A DNA stretch of 9,236 nt. Source: JBHIER01 sp046760705 [NCBI: bacterium] (GTDB taxonomy: Bacteria > JBHIER01 > G020348925). The stretch is from the NCBI GenBank assembly GCA_046760705.1, contig JBHIER010000102.1, forward strand, positions 1-9,236. The letters are read 5' to 3'. The position numbers were made by a program, and so were the translations under genes. Shown here piece by piece: positions 7,156-9,236 of the stretch. Under the pieces are notes generated by a model. It worked only from the letters and a program-made list of their open reading frames with translations, was not told the DNA's origin and made no database searches. Each line of letters opens with the position of its first letter. The first letter of the stretch is position 1.

Positions 7156-7160
7156 AGGGG
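7156..7160 (+). promoter_or_regulatory. Ribosome binding site of the VWA-DUF11 gene
   Basis: AGGGG sits 6 nt before the ATG at 7167. It is moderate in strength. It supports this ATG over the ATG at 7151, which is out of frame and stops after 8 codons, and over the adjacent in-frame GTG at 7164. Confidence 0.6.
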
Positions 7161-7166
7161 TCAGTG

Positions 7167-9236
7167 ATGAGCGGTAAGAAAATAGTGTTCTCGACTGTTG
7201 GCTTGGGTATACTCTGCTGGGGAATGATGGCGTGTGCGGTTTTGGCTCAGGATGGTGTTCTCCAACTGACCAAATCGGCTGCTCCCTCCGAGATATGGCC
7301 TGAAGATTGCCAGGTGGCCCCGAACCGAGCGACAGTCACATTGGAAGTACGCAAGCCCCCTTGCGACACCCTGCGAGGGGTTGTGGATCTGATGCTGGTT
7401 ATCGATAGGTCCCAGAGCATGGACGGCGAAGATCTGCCCTTGAGCGATGCGAAGGCAGCAGCCAAAGCTCTTCTCGATTTTCTCGGAGAGCCGGCGCCTG
7501 GGAATTTTGACCGTGCAGGACTCGTCGCCTTCAATCAGATCGCCGAGACCAGATTGAATCTCAGGGATATGGATGGCGACGGAAAAGAGGCCCTGAGGGG
7601 TAAAATCGATGCCCTCTATCCGGATGGCAGAACGAACATCGGCGATGGTATCCGAAAGGCGGCGAACAGGCTCATCCAAAAGGGTCGGGGGGTTCCCAGG
7701 GCAGCAGTGCTGCTGACCCACGGGATGCCTAACAAACCTGACGGAGTTGACCCCTACCAATACACAAGAGATGGTGCCGATTACGCTGCAGCCAACGGGA
7801 TCAAAATCTTTGCCGTTGGCTTCTATCCCGGTCCTACAGAACAAGAGTTACTGGAATACGTGGCGACTGTCACAGATGGCAAATATTACTCCTTCCAGTC
7901 ACCGGACGACTTACAGGGGATCGTTGAGGATATTGCTGCTCAATTTATATGCCCTTCGGCCCTGGATGCCACTATTGCGGAGGTGTTGCCGGACTATGTC
8001 CACCAGTGGGATGGGTTCTCCATCGTGCCGGATAGTATCTTTTCTGGAATCGACGGGACAACGACCATCCTCTGGTATGTGGACGAGATACGATTTGAGG
8101 AGACATGGGAGGCATCTTTGCTAATCGGCAGCGATTCGACTGGAGCAGATCTTCCAGTGGATGTGGAGGGTGCCTCTAAGGTGACCTACATGTTGAGAGG
8201 CGAGGCTGAGGAGCAGCCTTTCCCTCAGGCTTACGTTACGGTTGGGGGGTGCGCTCCTGTCATTGAGGTCCAGAAGGTCGGCACGGACATCAATGGGGGC
8301 GATCTGGAGCCGGGGGATGTGATCGAGTATGAGGTGACGATCGCCAATACTGGTAATAAGGGTGCGACGGGTTTGAGGTTCACCGATCCTCGCCCTGAAG
8401 ACACCCACCAGTTGGTGATTGTGGATATCCCTTCGGGTGCAGATGATTACTCGACAGACGACATGATCGACATACGGGGCATAGATGTGGATTTTGGTGG
8501 CTCAGTTGCTATCACTTTCAGAGTGACAGTGAAGGATCCGGCGGCGGCGGATGCGGAGGAGATATGCAATCAGGGTTGGGTGAGAAACATTCCTGATGCA
8601 CCGGATGAGCCGACGGACGATCCGTCCACTGAGACGGAGGATGATCCCACATGTATGCCCTTAGAGGCGGCCCCTGTGATCGAGGTTTACAAGGCCGACG
8701 CGGAGGTGAATGGGGGGGGTGTGGAGCCCGGGGATGTGATCGAGTATGAGGTGACGATTGTCAACGAGGGCAATCAGGATGCGGAGGGTTTGAGCTTTAC
8801 CGATACCATTCCAGAGTACACCGGCTATATGAGTAGCAGTTTGACTACCACGTCGGGTACTCTTATGAATGAGGATCCGGTGGAGATCAGTGGCATCTAT
8901 TTGCCGGTGGGGGATACTGTGATCATCGTTTTCAGGGTGAGGGTGGATGCTTCGGTGGAGGCGGGTGTAGAGGAGATATGTAATCAGGGTTGGGTGAGCA
9001 ACATTCCCGGCACACCGGATGAGCCGACCGACGATCCGGACACCAGGGAGTTTAACGATGATCCGACATGCACACCTCTGGTGGCGGCCCCTGTGATCGA
9101 GGTCTGGAAGGTGGACAAGGATATCGATGGGCATGTTTTGGAACCTGGGGATGTGATTCACCGGGGGGGTGAGATAGTATATGAGGTGACCATTGTCAAC
9201 AACGATAATCAGGATGCTGAGGATTTGAGGTTCACC
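7167..9236 (+). CDS. Secreted VWA-domain protein with DUF11 repeats (3' end beyond the window)
   Basis: The frame is open for 690 codons to the last base, with no stop. Residues 1-27 form a signal peptide (MSGKK, hydrophobic core, cleavage after AVLA). M20-M21-A22-C23 is only a poor lipobox. A short beta segment with C48 and C66 leads into a VWA domain (about 74-260) with the MIDAS DxSxS intact at D80-S82-S84 and T156 present, but His185 stands where the third MIDAS residue, the Asp of LLTDG, is expected. Residues 264-362 form a beta-rich domain of the kind that follows VWA in such proteins (VLPDYV, SIVPDSIF, LPVDVEGASKVTY). DUF11-type repeats start at 363, 502 and 641. Likely a surface-anchored binding protein; ligand unknown. 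The missing end may carry a sorting domain like that of the upstream gene, which is inference. Confidence 0.92.
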   Translation, partial: MSGKKIVFSTVGLGILCWGMMACAVLAQDGVLQLTKSAAPSEIWPEDCQVAPNRATVTLEVRKPPCDTLRGVVDLMLVIDRSQSMDGEDLPLSDAKAAAKALLDFLGEPAPGNFDRAGLVAFNQIAETRLNLRDMDGDGKEALRGKIDALYPDGRTNIGDGIRKAANRLIQKGRGVPRAAVLLTHGMPNKPDGVDPYQYTRDGADYAAANGIKIFAVGFYPGPTEQELLEYVATVTDGKYYSFQSPDDLQGIVEDIAAQFICPSALDATIAEVLPDYVHQWDGFSIVPDSIFSGIDGTTTILWYVDEIRFEETWEASLLIGSDSTGADLPVDVEGASKVTYMLRGEAEEQPFPQAYVTVGGCAPVIEVQKVGTDINGGDLEPGDVIEYEVTIANTGNKGATGLRFTDPRPEDTHQLVIVDIPSGADDYSTDDMIDIRGIDVDFGGSVAITFRVTVKDPAAADAEEICNQGWVRNIPDAPDEPTDDPSTETEDDPTCMPLEAAPVIEVYKADAEVNGGGVEPGDVIEYEVTIVNEGNQDAEGLSFTDTIPEYTGYMSSSLTTTSGTLMNEDPVEISGIYLPVGDTVIIVFRVRVDASVEAGVEEICNQGWVSNIPGTPDEPTDDPDTREFNDDPTCTPLVAAPVIEVWKVDKDIDGHVLEPGDVIHRGGEIVYEVTIVNNDNQDAEDLRFT
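7386..7946 (+). other. VWA domain
   Basis: Residues about 74-260. Strand VVDLMLVID precedes the MIDAS loop D80-R-S82-Q-S84-M; GRTNIGDGI supplies T156; AAVLLTHGMPN is the strand normally reading LLTDG; IKIFAVGFYP and YYSFQSPDDL are the usual later strands. VWA domains bind ligands through a metal held by DxSxS, Thr and Asp. The Asp is replaced by H185, so metal binding may be altered. Confidence 0.9.
8253..8669 (+). repeat. DUF11-type repeat 1
   Basis: Residues 363-501, opening APVIEVQKVGTDINGGDLEPGDVIEYEVTI in register with repeats 2 and 3, and ending in an acidic linker (PDEPTDDPSTETEDDPTC). C467 and C496 probably form a disulfide, since repeat 2 conserves both. Confidence 0.85.
8670..9086 (+). 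repeat. DUF11-type repeat 2
   Basis: Residues 502-640, exactly 417 bp after repeat 1. It has APVIEVYK, EPGDVIEYEVTIVN, FTDTIPEYT, EEICNQGWVSNIP and DDPTC. A 29-base block at 8730-8758 is identical to 8313-8341 in repeat 1. The equal length hides small compensating indels (C605/C635 against C467/C496). A run of eight G lies at 8712-8719. Confidence 0.85.
8712..8719 (+). repeat. G8 homopolymer in the VWA-DUF11 gene
   Basis: Eight consecutive G encode part of N-G-G-G in DUF11 repeat 2; the same place in repeat 1 has only five G. Loss or gain of one G would shift the frame and remove the rest of the protein. Confidence 0.8.
9087..9236 (+). repeat. DUF11-type repeat 3, cut by the window end
   Basis: Residues 641-690, starting exactly 417 bp after repeat 2 (APVIEVWKVDKDIDG). 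Relative to the other copies it has a 6-residue insertion after GDVI (HRGGEI, about 9159-9176) and then resumes YEVTIVN. Confidence 0.8.

Larger units (their letters stand above)
6820..7166. other. Intergenic region between the two surface-protein genes
   Basis: This 347-base gap contains no gene I can support. It holds a weak 5-bp inverted repeat (6840-6862) followed by an A-rich rather than T-rich stretch, the consensus promoter at 6882-6910, three hairpins in the leader, and the ribosome binding site of the next gene. No convincing rho-independent terminator for the upstream gene is visible, so some read-through is possible. Confidence 0.6.

Noticed and set aside
7161-7844. Minus-strand open frame of 227 codons
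   Set aside because: It is opposite the VWA domain coding sequence, whose + strand frame has signal peptide and MIDAS motifs. The minus translation shows no family pattern.
7747-8124. Plus-strand open frame of 125 codons in another frame
   Set aside because: It overlaps the VWA gene in a different frame and has no domain signature or ribosome binding site.
8661-9161. Minus-strand open frame of 166 codons with internal similarity
   Set aside because: Its repeats are just the reverse reading of the DUF11 repeats on the + strand.

Overview
The window looks like part of a cell-surface or secretome locus from an uncultured-type bacterium of the FCB superphylum (Latescibacterota, KSB1, Zixibacteria or a similar lineage; the sequence cannot decide which). 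The main reason is that the first gene ends in a classic type A / FlgD-Ig-like T9SS sorting domain (YPNPFNPTT ... IYNLLGQEVRTLVDE ... SGIYFYYLKA ... KKMILIR). It is joined there to choice-of-anchor-D/ASH repeats, a dockerin and a cohesin-like module, a mix typical of those lineages. Both promoters match the ordinary sigma-70 type (TTGACA-17-TAtAAT) rather than the Bacteroidota TTTG/TAnnTTTG type, which argues against Bacteroidetes proper.

Layout. Bases 1-387 hold no recognisable gene. They contain a T-rich tract, a near-consensus promoter (128-156) and a leader of about 225 nt ending in a good Shine-Dalgarno sequence. Bases 388-6819 are one gene for a 2143-residue secreted protein: signal peptide, twelve tandem ASH/choice-of-anchor-D repeats of about 107 residues, a proline-rich PPP module, a thirteenth ASH repeat, a second PPP module, a small beta domain, a dockerin with two intact calcium loops, a cohesin-like domain and the sorting domain. 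The unit ASH12 + PPP-A and the unit ASH13 + PPP-B are each exactly 708 bp, which points to a segmental duplication. Bases 6820-7166 are intergenic, with a perfect consensus promoter (TTGACA-17-TATAAT) and a leader of about 250 nt that can form three hairpins. From 7167 to the end of the window runs a second secreted protein (690 codons seen, no stop): signal peptide, VWA domain, a beta-rich domain, and DUF11-type repeats spaced exactly 417 bp apart.

The two genes face the same way, each with its own strong-looking promoter, so they look like neighbours rather than an operon. Both encode large, repeat-built export substrates made mostly of Ig-like beta modules. The likely joint theme is surface adhesion or scaffolding: ASH and DUF11 repeats as stalks, VWA and dockerin/cohesin-like modules as binding parts. 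No enzyme is visible, so substrate and partner are unknown. The most checkable oddities are a His in place of the third MIDAS Asp in the VWA domain, a heptanucleotide tandem repeat inside the sorting-domain coding sequence, a G8 tract in the second gene, and the structured leader before it.
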